In this document: positions 37,809 to 47,085 of the stretch, in pieces
Layout: the number at the start of each line of letters is the position of its first letter
How positions within the stretch are numbered: position 1 is the stretch's first letter
Origin: Pirellulaceae bacterium
GTDB lineage: Bacteria; Planctomycetota; Planctomycetia; Pirellulales; Pirellulaceae
Assembly (NCBI GenBank): GCA_026004775.1
Contig: BPJU01000002.1
Location: 490,435-554,434, forward strand
Length of the DNA: 64,000 nucleotides
Reading direction: 5' to 3'
The notes under the pieces: model-generated
The model's input: only the letters and a program-made list of their open reading frames with translations
Database searches by the model: none
Told to the model about the DNA's origin: nothing
Translations under genes and position numbers: made by a program

Positions 37809-37888
37809 GCCAGCGCAGCAGATGTTTGCCGCACGGCACCGCTCTGGGCCTCCGACTCCGCAAGTCGCGTCAGGCAGCAGCGTGACCT
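37809..37888. repeat. 80-bp direct repeat, copy 2
   Basis: Identical to 34687-34766. It continues directly into the IS91-type remnant, in whose frame it reads 'QQMFAARHRSGPPTPQVASGSSVTY'. Confidence 0.95.
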
Positions 37889-38080
37889 ACCGGCTCACCC
37901 CCCAAACAGAACCGGAATCGATCAAGCAACGTCCGGTCCGATGCCAGGAGTGTGACGGCCAGATGCAATGGACGGCCATCTCTGACGGCGCGGGTTGGCT
38001 GCTCTACCACCCCCCGCTGCCGTAACTCGACTCGAGCTCACCGCCGCCCCGCCGTGCTCCGCCACCTTATCCCCGCGCGA
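37889..38080 (+). pseudogene. IS91-type transposase C-terminal remnant
   Basis: The plus strand reads 'VTYRLTP' and then 'QRPVRCQECDGQMQWTAISDGAGWLLYHPPLP', a stop, and 'LDSS'. IS91-family transposases of this branch end with a CxxC zinc knuckle, a short 'DxxGxV' segment and 'PLPYLDSG'. Here the Tyr codon of the end is TAA, and the section between 'VTYRLTP' and the zinc knuckle seems deleted. It is a fragment with a nonsense mutation. The identification rests on remembered family endings and is moderate. Confidence 0.5.
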
Positions 38081-38219
38081 CCATGCTGCGAAAAGTTCCC
38101 GCGTTCGTCAAACGCCTTTTGCAGCCACTGTAGTCTCGCTCGGCTCGGTATTTGCAGCGCAATAAGTCGCGGATGGATGATGTTTCGCATCACAAGCAAG
38201 GGCTTGCTGTAACCAATGC

Positions 38220-38558
38220 GTAAATCGAATCGCGCATCAGGCAGATCAACCAGTGCGTGAAGGGGACGGCCATTGACTGGGCCCATCAGGTTCGCGCCCT
38301 GGTCGATGATCCGCGTTATGTCGATGTGGAACGAATCACCCTGGTGTGCGAGAACTTGAACACTCACGACATCAGCTCGTTGTACGAACCATTTTGCCCC
38401 CGCAGGAAGGAGCGCGGCTGTTGGAGAAGCGGGAAATTGTGCCCACTCGGAAACATGGCAGTTGGCTCAACATGGCCGAAGTGGAACTGAGCGTTCTTAC
38501 CCGCCAGCGCAACTCGGAGGCGACTATCGGCAAATGCATACATGTGCCTACTGGGTAG
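38220..38558 (+). pseudogene. IS630-type transposase C-terminal remnant
   Basis: Readable pieces in two frames: 'IDWAHQVRALVDDPRYVDVERITLVCENLNTH', then 'LLEKREIVPTRKHGSWLNMAEVELSVLTRQ'. They are the DDE_3 endonuclease end of IS630-family elements (second Asp and 'DNLNTH', then 'HGSWLNMAE' with the catalytic Glu). Asp is Glu in 'CENLNTH'. One frameshift lies near 38390, and the N-terminal half is missing. Inactive. Confidence 0.82.
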
Positions 38559-40383
38559 CCGTTCGCTTGACGGTTTTGATGATTAATTTCTGCTGGTCTA
38601 ACACCGTAATGACACGGTTATCATCCAAAACTTTCGTTGCATAATGTGCGTTCACGTCACCTTCTGCAAGGACCACGTCCAACAACTTGCCATCGGCTCG
38701 GTTGATCACCAGTTGGTGGTGAATGAGCACTGCCTTTTGATCGGGGAACCACTGGAGGGGCTCTGGTGAGATGAACGTGGTCACTTGGCCACGGCCACCG
38801 GTTTCGACGACGACCCGAGTGACTTCCTGTCCGGTGTCGAGGTTCCAAACAAACAGCGTCGGAGCTGAGGCCAGTAGGTTCGCGCGGTCGGGAGTGCCCA
38901 CAAAGGCGGCCAGTTCCTGACCATCCGGCGAGAAGGCCAGAGCGTTGACCTGCGGCTCGGTACGGTCACCTGGGTCCCCAGGGTATAATTCGCCGGCTTT
39001 TTGGCCCGTCGTCAGATCGACAATCACGATGAGATCCGGGAGCGCTCCGCGCTTCTTGCACGCCATTGCCAGAAATCGGCCCCCCGGACTGATCGCGAAG
39101 TAACCCGTTTGGTCTTCAGCATCGTATTCGACGGGAAAACTGGTGACGGTTTTCCCATCGTTCAGATCGAACACCATTCCTTTCTTCGCCTGGGCTACGT
39201 CGAGGGCCAGGAGTCGATCCGGTCGGGGAAAGTACAGCGCGAATTCGGACGGATCGGGCAATGGGATGGCCAGGTGGAGCTTCCCGCTGCGGGTCTGCAT
39301 CACGCGGATGGTGCCAGTGTCGCGGTAGGCGACCCGTTGGCCGTCGCGAGAAAGGGCAGGTCGCCAGCTGCACTGCGTCGGCCGCGAGTTAATAGTGCTG
39401 CCGATGTCGATCAGCCCAACTAATTTGCCGGTCTGCAGGTCTCCGATAAGCAGCCTATCGAAGGTCGCGCCGTATTGCGCCCCTCCTTGGCTTTGCCCCA
39501 CCATGAGGAACCGCGACGGCCCCGGCGGAGCAAACACCAGGGTCGGATGAGTCACCCGCAGTTCGCTCCACGCCAGCTTTCCGGACCAGGTCGGCAATGC
39601 GGGGCCAGCATCGGACCTTACTTTCCAAGTCTGGGAAATCGGTGGCTGCCGCTCCTCCACCGGCGCAGCGGGTTGCTCCGGTTTGTTGGACGTCCCAGTC
39701 GAAGGCTGCGGAGGTTGCCTAGCCAATTGCATCGGTTTGTCTGCCAGCGCGACTAACAGGGGTTCAATCAACTCCAACCGCTGGATCGCGATCTCTGAGC
39801 GGGCCAATTCGGCCTCCAACATCCGCGTCACGCCTGACTTACCACTTTCCGGCATCTTCTGAGCAGCCAGACGCCGCAGAGCAGCCGCGTACTCGCGTTC
39901 CAGTTGCATCCGTTCCTTGACATACTTCAGTCCCGCCGCACCAAACTCGGGGTAGAGCGGAATCGCCGTGTAATCGCTTTGCACATAGTTGTTATACTCG
40001 TCCATCATTTTCGAACGAAGCCGATCTTCAGTGGGGGGGATCGCATTGATAACGGCGAGAATATCCCGATTCATCCGATCGATAACCGAACCAATACGGT
40101 CTCGTCCATCTTTTCGAGTTCGCTCAAATTCGACCACCCAAACTTGGGGATCGAGGTAAACTTTGTCAGCGTTCGTCGGTGCCGGTTTGCCCTGTTCCTT
40201 CTCGGCTTTCTCACGAGCAAGCCTCTGAGCCTCTTCAATGCGCCGCTGTAACTCGAGATCGGTCGGTCGATTTATGACCGCCGGTTGCACGGGCTGCCGA
40301 GCCTCGGGCGAGGTGAATGCCGTTGCCGATTTCACGCCGTTATTTCGAGAACACGCCTTTGGCTGTTTGGGTTTATCCGCCAT
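38548..40383 (-). CDS. WD40-like repeat protein with chimeric N-terminus
   Basis: From the ATG at 40381-40383 the frame gives 611 residues. The first 9 ('MADKPKQPK') are the start of the DUF1016 gene carried by the 485-bp repeat. At 40357 they join an unrelated sequence. That part has a charged coiled coil (about 30-200: 'RRIEEAQRLAREKAEKEQGKP', 'KYVKERMQLEREYAAALRRL') and then a propeller with WD40-style blades: 'ALSRDGQRVAYRDTGTIRV', 'ISPGGRFLAMACKK' and 'VNALAFSPDGQELAAF...LFVWNLDTGQEV'. Planctomycetes have many secreted WD40 proteins. The original N-terminus, probably with a signal or anchor, has been lost. Expression would depend on the donated ATG. Confidence 0.75.
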   Translation of the reverse strand: MADKPKQPKACSRNNGVKSATAFTSPEARQPVQPAVINRPTDLELQRRIEEAQRLAREKAEKEQGKPAPTNADKVYLDPQVWVVEFERTRKDGRDRIGSVIDRMNRDILAVINAIPPTEDRLRSKMMDEYNNYVQSDYTAIPLYPEFGAAGLKYVKERMQLEREYAAALRRLAAQKMPESGKSGVTRMLEAELARSEIAIQRLELIEPLLVALADKPMQLARQPPQPSTGTSNKPEQPAAPVEERQPPISQTWKVRSDAGPALPTWSGKLAWSELRVTHPTLVFAPPGPSRFLMVGQSQGGAQYGATFDRLLIGDLQTGKLVGLIDIGSTINSRPTQCSWRPALSRDGQRVAYRDTGTIRVMQTRSGKLHLAIPLPDPSEFALYFPRPDRLLALDVAQAKKGMVFDLNDGKTVTSFPVEYDAEDQTGYFAISPGGRFLAMACKKRGALPDLIVIVDLTTGQKAGELYPGDPGDRTEPQVNALAFSPDGQELAAFVGTPDRANLLASAPTLFVWNLDTGQEVTRVVVETGGRGQVTTFISPEPLQWFPDQKAVLIHHQLVINRADGKLLDVVLAEGDVNAHYATKVLDDNRVITVLDQQKLIIKTVKRTATQ

Positions 40384-40479
40384 AGCCCAGTTCCTTAAGG
40401 TTTTGCAGATCGCCTCGTCGAGCTTTGCTGCCTCGGCTTGCCGTTTGCGCAACACGGCGGTTTTCGTCGTGCCGCGTTT

Positions 40480-40704
40480 TCAGGCCGCGTAGCGCAGGAT
40501 TTCCACCTCTGCATGGCGTCTGGCAGCCTCCTCGGCCAGCGCGTAGAGCTTTCGCGCCACCGCCTCGTCGAGGTAATACTCGCCGCAGTTCTCGCACACT
40601 TCTGCCGGTGTGCCTTTCACGAGAACAATCGTCTCGCCTCGGTGCAATGTGGCTGTCACCGTTCCGGGGCGTGTCTCCCCATTCTTGCAAATCATGCACT
40701 TCAT
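40480..40704 (-). CDS. MqsA/YgiT-type zinc-finger antitoxin-like protein, copy B
   Basis: 74 residues, identical to the 32106-32330 protein except Val4 is Met ('MKCMICKNGE'). Both CxxC pairs and the AGGAGG site are kept. Its toxin partner is only a fragment here, so it is an orphan antitoxin. It lies in copy B of the 485-bp repeat. Confidence 0.87.
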   Translation of the reverse strand: MKCMICKNGETRPGTVTATLHRGETIVLVKGTPAEVCENCGEYYLDEAVARKLYALAEEAARRHAEVEILRYAA

Positions 40705-40706
40705 AT

Positions 40707-40841
40707 TCACCTCCTGGTCCTGAAATCGTCGCTCCAAAGCTTTGGATCCGGTTTATAAACCGTCACCACGATGCATATTCGGTTCTCGGGATCTTGTGCC
40801 ACAACCACATCAAGGGGCTTCCCGCCCTCGAACCCCAGGAT
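40707..40841 (-). pseudogene. 5'-truncated DUF4258 toxin fragment (copy B)
   Basis: The last 45 residues of the DUF4258 protein ('ILGFEGGKPLDVVVAQDPE' to 'RTRR') are present. Upstream of 40841 the similarity to copy A stops and the frame continues into unrelated sequence ('MVPPDEPIMEPYHGSP'). The toxin fold cannot be complete, so no toxic product is expected. Confidence 0.8.
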
Positions 40842-41170
40842 ACGACAAGGCCGCTTAAAAGCATCAGCCCCAAACCGACGGTCTGCCGCCAGAATAGAGG
40901 TATGGTACAGGACGAGGGGGCTACCATGGTAAGGCTCCATAATCGGCTCGTCTGGCGGAACCAAACCCAGGTTATAGTTTACCAGGCCGAGGCAGACAGA
41001 ACTACCCAGCTAGCGATACACTAGTGCGCGGGGCGTTATCGGCGGAATAGGACGAGATGTCAAGCAACAGTCGAGACGGGATGCGTCGTGGGGTGGCGCG
41101 GGATGGGGGCGGGTGGTGTGATGGAGGTTCGGCACATTGGTTACTGCGGCGCGAAATCATTGCCCGGTTG
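40842..41170. other. Intergenic region at the right edge of the accessory island
   Basis: About 330 nt between the truncated DUF4258 fragment and the dehydrogenase gene. Frames here have no recognised family. The sequence may hold the remains of another element. Confidence 0.4.
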
Positions 41171-42247
41171 TCAGTCGCGCTCCTGGCGCCGAATCTCCAC
41201 TGCGGGAACCGGTACGGCAAGTTGTCGAGCCAGTTCTGTCAGCCGGTTCCAGACGGCGTCTTCAATGGGTATGCCGTTTTCGAGTCGTTCTTGTCGTTGC
41301 CGCCGCTCCGGATCTCCGGGCAAGAGAATCTCGCCGGCGCCCTCGACCCGGGGGCAGCTTCGGACGAACGCGCAAAGTTGCGCGACTTCTTGTTGGTAAT
41401 GCTGGCGGCCACCGAAAGCCTCGGGCTTCATGGCAGCAAAAAAGACGCAATTGCCTTTCGGCGTTTGCGGTACCTCGCGAGCACACAAACCCCCCGACAA
41501 CGCTCCCGCGAAGATATCGATCATCAACGCCAAGCCAAAACCTTTGTAGGGCTGGTCGCCCCCCATGGGCAGGATGCTTCCCGGCGGGTCACGATACAGG
41601 ACGTTCGGGTCGGTGGTGGGCCGCCCCTCGCTATCCAGCAGCCAACCGGGAGGGCATGGCTTGCCGGCCAGGCTGAGTGTCCGGACCTTGCCCTCGGCGG
41701 TAGCGCTGGTGCTGAAATCCAGAATCAGAGGGTCTTGGTCCGTTGGGGCACCCAAAGCCATCGGATTCGTGCCGAGTCGAGGCGACTTGCCCCCGGGCGG
41801 AGCGACGCGCCGTGCCGCCCCATGCGTGTTGACCATCAGCATCGAAAGCATGCCGCGGGCGGCCGCCATCTCGCAGTACTCACCCAATCGGCCGATATGA
41901 CTGGCATGAATCAACGTACCCGCAGCCAGCCCGAAACGATCGGCTTTCGTCAAAACGCGCTCTACTAACCGGCGGCATTGCACTTGGCCGAACCCCCAAT
42001 TGCCGTCGGCTGCCAAAACCACCTCCGATTCGCGAAGTACACTGAACGTTGCTCCGGGGATCGTTTCATTTTTGGCAATGGCCTCACAATAAAACGGCAC
42101 GCGCATCACGCCATGCGAGGCGTAGCCGCACAGGTCGGCGTCCACCAGGCTGCGGGCGACGCACTGAGCTTCATCAGGCAAAGCCCCAGCCGCTTCCAGA
42201 ATGGCTGCCGAAAACGCAGCCAGGACATCACAACTTACCCTGATCAC
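41171..42247 (-). CDS. Ldh2/MDH2-family malate/L-lactate-type dehydrogenase
   Basis: 358 residues from a GTG with a GGGAG site 7 nt upstream. The family of NAD(P)-dependent 2-hydroxyacid dehydrogenases without a Rossmann fold (ureidoglycolate, malate/sulfolactate and 2,3-diketogulonate enzymes) is recognised by 'DLCGYASHGVMRVPFY', 'NWGFGQVQCRRLVE', 'HASHIGRLGEYCEMAA' (catalytic His), 'LGTNPMALGAP', 'LDFSTSATAEGKV' and 'GGDQPYKGFGLALMIDIFAGALSGG'. Complete. It lies 49 nt downstream of the DUF4129 gene on the same strand, so it may be the last gene of that operon. Confidence 0.9.
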   Translation of the reverse strand: MIRVSCDVLAAFSAAILEAAGALPDEAQCVARSLVDADLCGYASHGVMRVPFYCEAIAKNETIPGATFSVLRESEVVLAADGNWGFGQVQCRRLVERVLTKADRFGLAAGTLIHASHIGRLGEYCEMAAARGMLSMLMVNTHGAARRVAPPGGKSPRLGTNPMALGAPTDQDPLILDFSTSATAEGKVRTLSLAGKPCPPGWLLDSEGRPTTDPNVLYRDPPGSILPMGGDQPYKGFGLALMIDIFAGALSGGLCAREVPQTPKGNCVFFAAMKPEAFGGRQHYQQEVAQLCAFVRSCPRVEGAGEILLPGDPERRQRQERLENGIPIEDAVWNRLTELARQLAVPVPAVEIRRQERD

Positions 42248-42295
42248 CGCGAATCTCCCTGATAGGCTCGATTCAGCTCCATGCCATGTGATAGC

Positions 42296-44458
42296 CTACC
42301 GCCGGCCGGCGGCTTGCGGGACGTCACGCGCAGACGGCAAAACGCCGGTCGGTGCTGGAGGACGGTACTGGGCCGCCAGACATCGCCAAAGTTCGCGCAG
42401 CCGCACCACAGCCTCCTGTGGAATCCGCCGATCACCGTAAGCCAACCGCCCGTACCAATTGCCGAGAGCCCGCGCGTCTTGGCCCAGCGCCGGGTACTGC
42501 TCGGCGATGGACTGGACAAACTCCCACGGCGTCTGCTCCTCCGTGCGCGGTGTGCCCATATCGCGAGCCCACGCTTCCAAAGCGTGGAATGTATAGCGTA
42601 CCAACCAGGTCGGGTCGAGCGAATCGGAGCGAGGTCCGACAAACGGATTGGCCAACTGCTGAAAATATGCGTGCACTTCCCGTAATCGCGGCTCATCCGC
42701 CGCCCGAACCCGGCCGGTGCCAAACCACCACTCCAGCAGCCGCTTCCATTGGCGTTTCAGGTGCTCCAGATAGGCCATCACCTGCACCCGGTATTTCCAG
42801 AGCAACCAAACAGTCCCGGCCAGAATCAGTAGCCAGTAGAGCACGCGCAGCAGCAGCGACGCCAACCCGCCCAATCCTGACAGGAAATTCGGAAACTGCG
42901 CCGGCGGACGCAAACGGCTCAACGGGTTTCTCGAAAAGGCAGTCGCATCGGTGCCCGTTCCTCGCTCTTTTTCCGATGCGGATTGCCTTCCGGCACCTTG
43001 GCCACTGTCTGCTCGTGGCGCCTCCGTTTCGTTTGCCCGAGATGTGGAGTATTGGGCCGAGTCAGGATTCTGCCCTGAAGAAGGCTCGTGCTCGCGATGC
43101 GACTCGTGCGGGCGCTGACCTTCCGACGGCGAAGAGTTCACGCTGCCGCGTCCGCGTGACTCTTGGCCGTTTTGGGCGTTCCGCGCGGCCTGCGAAGCCT
43201 CGCCCGGACGCTTGAAAGAGTTCTCTCGAAAAGTGCTTTTCGAGCTGGCACGACGGTTGTCACGGCCGGGCGCGCTTGACGGATCATCGCTTGTTCGTCC
43301 GTTTGTCGGGGATCCGTATTTCTGTGTGTCGTTTGCGGGATCAAGGGAAGAATTGCCCGCCGCGTCCCCGTCGGCTCGCTGGGGTTGGCTCAGGGATCCG
43401 GGCTTCTTTGATGGATCCGATCCGGGTGAAGCGGAGGACGAGTCGGCGGGCGATGGGCTTTTCTCACGAGATGCCAGACTCCCCGGTTTGTCGTCCTTCA
43501 CTCCCGGAAGAATCCCCCACCGGCTGGTTCGCAGATTCTGCGGGCTTTTGAGTGCCGGCAACGCGCTCACCAGCGACCACTCCGGGGCCGGACGCGGCAG
43601 GAGCAGGGCCAGGGCCATGACCAGCACAATAATCAGTCCAGCGGTACCCAGCCACACGGCAGTCATTTCCGCCGGCATGGACAGATTGCGTCGCCGCAGA
43701 TAGGCTCGGATGCCCAGAAGGCTGGTGGTGGCCAACAAGGCCAACGCCGAGGCCAGATATTGGCAGAACAAGAGCAAGGCGCGGCGGCGTTCGGCAGGAT
43801 CGTCCAGAAACATTTGACCGAAACCGAAAAGCGGCACAGCGGCCATACCAAAATAGATCACCCACACTCCGTGAGGGTGTTTTTTCTCTCGTTTATTGCT
43901 ATGGGCATCCTGGTCGACTTGGGTCGTATCCGTCGCGACGGAATTGTCGGAATCACGGTCGGAACGGTTCGCGCCTTGGGGCGAATCGCTTTCAGCAGTT
44001 CCGTCTTTGCGTCCGGCTTCCAGGCCCGCCGTTTCCAGCAGACCCCGCCCGCCACCGGCTCGCTCCTCTTTGAGCACCGTACAGTCTCGTGTCAGCCGAT
44101 CCGATGCCCACCATGCCACGGCGATGAAAAGCACGTGCATCGCCGAGCGTATTGCTTCCGACACACCGTCGACGCTCACAAAGCGCATCAGCGCCAGCCA
44201 AGTCACGAAAGCCAGAGCGGCTCCGTAGGGAGTGGCATGGCTGGTGCCGAGCTCGATAGCGATACGGGACACGCACACCATGCCCATCGTGAACAAGAAA
44301 AGTATGAAGTTCAGCCGAACCGCGTGCTCACCCTGGTAGAACACCAATGCCAGAAACGCCACCAGTGCATAGACCATCAGGGTAATCAGCGCCGGATTGA
44401 GCGCGATCAGCGCCAGGTCAAAAGCAGTGAATCGGTAGAACCGGGACCGCATCGGCAT
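42296..44458 (-). CDS. DUF4129 membrane protein with long disordered linker
   Basis: 720 residues. The N-terminus has about four membrane segments (about 15-125), a charged loop, then three more (about 205-290). Residues about 310-535 are a Ser/Pro/Asp/Arg-rich low-complexity region. One further membrane helix ('LLLRVLYWLLILAGTVWLLW') is followed by the DUF4129 domain at the C-terminus ('RLREVHAYFQQLA', 'TPWEFVQSIAEQYPALGQDARALGNWYGRLAYG'). DUF4129 proteins accompany MoxR and DUF58 proteins and often carry a transglutaminase domain, which is absent here. Its start overlaps the DUF58 stop by one base (TAATG), so it is translationally coupled. Confidence 0.85.
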   Translation of the reverse strand: MPMRSRFYRFTAFDLALIALNPALITLMVYALVAFLALVFYQGEHAVRLNFILFLFTMGMVCVSRIAIELGTSHATPYGAALAFVTWLALMRFVSVDGVSEAIRSAMHVLFIAVAWWASDRLTRDCTVLKEERAGGGRGLLETAGLEAGRKDGTAESDSPQGANRSDRDSDNSVATDTTQVDQDAHSNKREKKHPHGVWVIYFGMAAVPLFGFGQMFLDDPAERRRALLLFCQYLASALALLATTSLLGIRAYLRRRNLSMPAEMTAVWLGTAGLIIVLVMALALLLPRPAPEWSLVSALPALKSPQNLRTSRWGILPGVKDDKPGSLASREKSPSPADSSSASPGSDPSKKPGSLSQPQRADGDAAGNSSLDPANDTQKYGSPTNGRTSDDPSSAPGRDNRRASSKSTFRENSFKRPGEASQAARNAQNGQESRGRGSVNSSPSEGQRPHESHREHEPSSGQNPDSAQYSTSRANETEAPRADSGQGAGRQSASEKERGTGTDATAFSRNPLSRLRPPAQFPNFLSGLGGLASLLLRVLYWLLILAGTVWLLWKYRVQVMAYLEHLKRQWKRLLEWWFGTGRVRAADEPRLREVHAYFQQLANPFVGPRSDSLDPTWLVRYTFHALEAWARDMGTPRTEEQTPWEFVQSIAEQYPALGQDARALGNWYGRLAYGDRRIPQEAVVRLRELWRCLAAQYRPPAPTGVLPSARDVPQAAGRR

Positions 44459-45774
44459 TACCCCACGGTTGCTAAGACAGCCTCATGGCACAATCGGGTG
44501 ATGGATTCTTCGTTACGGAGCTGGCGCACGTTGACGCCTTCGGCGATCAGCGGGCCGGCCACTTCGGCATAATCAGCTTCTTCGTAGATGCTGACCAGCA
44601 CGGTTACCGCATAGCCCTGCCGCACCAGGTTTCCCAGGGCGATGGTCGATGCGGCATCGAGTTTGGCGACCAGCACGATCACGGCGGCGTCTCGGGGCAG
44701 CCGCGCATGGGTTTCCAGCAACAGTTCATGCAGGCGGAGTCCATCGGTCAATTCCAGTCGTGCCAGTGCATCGCGGATAGAGCGGAGAACTTCCGGTCCT
44801 CTTGCGGTGGGGATTACCAGGGGGCGCAGCCGCTCGCTGCGCGGGAGCATCGAGCCCTGTTCGATGGCCGCGTCTCGGCTGCGAAGATCGTAGCTCCAGC
44901 CTTCCCAGCGTATCCGGTCCGCCGCATCCCGTCCATTGGTAACCAGGCCCACCTGTTGATTCCATTCATAAAGAACATGGGCCAGCGAGGCGGCGGCGGT
45001 CACGGCCAGTTCGCTTCGATACGGTTCATACCGCTTGTCATATCCGTCCTGGTGAAAGTCCAACACCAGCGTGGCACCCGCCACGCAGGAGGGCTCAAAG
45101 ACCTTGGTTTGTAAGGAACCGGTACGGGCGGTCGCCGGCCAATGGATGGTGTTGAAGCGGTCACCGGGCCGGTAATCGCGAACTCCCGCCAGACGCGTGA
45201 CGTCTTCAAAAAGCCGATGAGCCAGACGGACTTCCCCCACCGGGCGCCGCGAAGCAATGTCGTAGCCTTCTATGGGAACGATCTTCGGATAGACGGTAAG
45301 AAAATGCGGCCGGCTCAAAAGGTGGTAGCGCCGGTGCAGGCCAAACACATCTCCGGTTTCCACAACGGCCGGTCCGATCTGGTAGTAGCCTCGCCGGTTA
45401 GCTTTCAACTGGTAACGCAACGTGCGGGCCGAACGTCCCGGTAGGCTCACCAACATCGTGCGCCGCCCGGCCAGTTCCAGGCTGGGTGGAGTATGCACCA
45501 GGGCTCGTTGGGGCAACAGGTCTTCGACCAGTGCCCAGGGGATGGGGATGGCGGACTTGTTGTTCAGTCGCACCTCGACCGAAACTACATCTCCGATCTC
45601 CGCCTCAAGAGCGCTGCACTGCCTTTGGGCCGTGATCGACCGGCTGGCGTGTCGAGCCAGCCAGCGGCCTGCCAGCAGCACACCGACCAGAGTGTATAAA
45701 GCGTAAGCCAGGAGGCCGGCGCGAAACAGCACGGCACAGAGTAACAGAAACAAGAGGATCGTGACCCAATTCAT
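44458..45774 (-). CDS. DUF58 protein (MoxR-associated)
   Basis: 438 residues. Two N-terminal hydrophobic segments (about 5-35) anchor the protein. The DUF58 signature is '[33 protein letters not shown]' at about 200-232. The C-terminal part resembles a von Willebrand A domain without a complete MIDAS. Such proteins are partners of MoxR AAA+ ATPases in chaperone-like or membrane-protein maturation roles. Its start overlaps the moxR stop by 4 nt (ATGA) and its stop overlaps the DUF4129 start, so three genes are coupled. Confidence 0.92.
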   Translation of the reverse strand: MNWVTILLFLLLCAVLFRAGLLAYALYTLVGVLLAGRWLARHASRSITAQRQCSALEAEIGDVVSVEVRLNNKSAIPIPWALVEDLLPQRALVHTPPSLELAGRRTMLVSLPGRSARTLRYQLKANRRGYYQIGPAVVETGDVFGLHRRYHLLSRPHFLTVYPKIVPIEGYDIASRRPVGEVRLAHRLFEDVTRLAGVRDYRPGDRFNTIHWPATARTGSLQTKVFEPSCVAGATLVLDFHQDGYDKRYEPYRSELAVTAAASLAHVLYEWNQQVGLVTNGRDAADRIRWEGWSYDLRSRDAAIEQGSMLPRSERLRPLVIPTARGPEVLRSIRDALARLELTDGLRLHELLLETHARLPRDAAVIVLVAKLDAASTIALGNLVRQGYAVTVLVSIYEEADYAEVAGPLIAEGVNVRQLRNEESITRLCHEAVLATVG

Positions 45775-46784
45775 GGGGTGGGAGGCTCCGGTGAAAGAGT
45801 CGGCACGGCCACCTCCGACAATATTTCGTCGACGACCGCCGTGGCGGTGACTTTGCGAAGCCGGCTTTCCGGCTTGAGAATCAGTCGGTGCGTCAGCACC
45901 GCCGGTGCCACGCGTTTTACGTCATCCGGCAGCACGTAATTGCGCCCGCGGAGGGCCGCCATGGCTTGGCTGGTGCGATACAGGGCGATCGACGCCCGAG
46001 GGCTGGCTCCCAGAGCCACGTCGGGGTGCTCGCGTGTCTCGTGCACAATCTGCAACAAGTACTGGCTTACCTTGCCATCCACGTGCACGTCCCGCACCGC
46101 CATTTGGCATTGCCGAAGCTCGTCGGCTGTGACCACCGGTTGCAGGGTTTCGATGGGATGTCGCTTGCGCAACAATTCCAGCATCCGCAACTCATCCTCC
46201 CAGGTAGGGTAGCCTAGACTGAATTTCATCAAGAAGCGATCCAACTGCGCCTCGGGCAACGGAAATGTCCCTTCGTGGTCGATCGGATTCTGCGTGGCGA
46301 TCACCAGGAACGGGGGCGCCAGCGGGTAGGTGACCCCGTCGACGGTGACGCGGCCTTCGGCCATCGCTTCCAGCAAGGCCGCCTGCGTGCGAGGTGTCGC
46401 TCGATTGATTTCGTCGGCCAGCACAATTTGGGCAAAGATCGGTCCCGGCCGAAACTCGAATTGCGCCGTCTGCTGGTTGTAGACGTTGACTCCCGTGACG
46501 TCCGAAGGCAGCAGATCCGGCGTGCACTGGATACGCTTGAACGTACAGCCGACGCTCAAGGCCAGCGCGCGAGCCATAATCGTCTTGGCCACACCGGGCA
46601 CGTCTTCTAACAGGATGTGCCCCTCGCACAGCCACGCCACCAGCGCCAGGATCAACGGTTGGCGTTTGCCGACCACCACCTGCTCGACATTGGCCACAAT
46701 CCGCTTGGCGACAGACGAAGGATCAACCACTGCTGTTACTCTCTTGAAGACATGGAAAATCCGACCTTCCAGCCGCACCTTCAT
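45771..46784 (-). CDS. MoxR-type AAA+ ATPase
   Basis: About 337 residues. Family motifs: '[33 protein letters not shown]' (Walker A), '[15 protein letters not shown]', Walker B '[23 protein letters not shown]', sensor 1 '[28 protein letters not shown]', and the arginine finger region with sensor 2 '[19 protein letters not shown]'. MoxR proteins act with DUF58/vWA partners. Start ambiguous: the ATG at 46782-46784 has no clear ribosome site, and a GTG about 20 codons downstream (at '[10 protein letters not shown]') has an AGAG-type site. It opens the operon moxR-DUF58-DUF4129. Confidence 0.93.
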   Translation of the reverse strand: MKVRLEGRIFHVFKRVTAVVDPSSVAKRIVANVEQVVVGKRQPLILALVAWLCEGHILLEDVPGVAKTIMARALALSVGCTFKRIQCTPDLLPSDVTGVNVYNQQTAQFEFRPGPIFAQIVLADEINRATPRTQAALLEAMAEGRVTVDGVTYPLAPPFLVIATQNPIDHEGTFPLPEAQLDRFLMKFSLGYPTWEDELRMLELLRKRHPIETLQPVVTADELRQCQMAVRDVHVDGKVSQYLLQIVHETREHPDVALGASPRASIALYRTSQAMAALRGRNYVLPDDVKRVAPAVLTHRLILKPESRLRKVTATAVVDEILSEVAVPTLSPEPPTP

Positions 46785-47085
46785 TATAGAAGCTCTGTGC
46801 GTCAAAATGCGTTTTAGCCGCAGCCTCGGCGTGCACGGAAATACTCCACCCTTTCTCGACTTCCCTGCCGGCCTATCTTCATCCTTGCCGCTTGCCTCCT
46901 GCATATCCTCGTGACCTAGATTTGTTCGATGGGAAGCTGCGGCGGAACAGACCGGCCACGTCCGGGCGTTTCTAACGGGTGCGTTACGTGGTCAAAACCG
47001 AGCGCGGATGCCCGTGCGTTTCGCCAAATTGGTCACGCTACTTGGCCTACTTTTACCGTCGCGGCGCACCTGAAGGCATCCAACT
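46785..47085. other. Divergent intergenic region (moxR operon / PilZ gene)
   Basis: About 300 nt between two divergent genes, so promoters for both should be here. No clear sigma-70 pair was found by eye. Confidence 0.4.

Larger units (their letters stand above)
40357..40841. repeat. 485-bp direct repeat, copy B
   Basis: Second copy of 31983-32467 (offset 8374 nt), with two mismatches. Its left edge lies at the WD40-like coding sequence and its right edge truncates the DUF4258 gene. It has no inverted repeats and no target-site duplication that I can see. It therefore looks like a recombination product and not a transposon. Confidence 0.93.
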
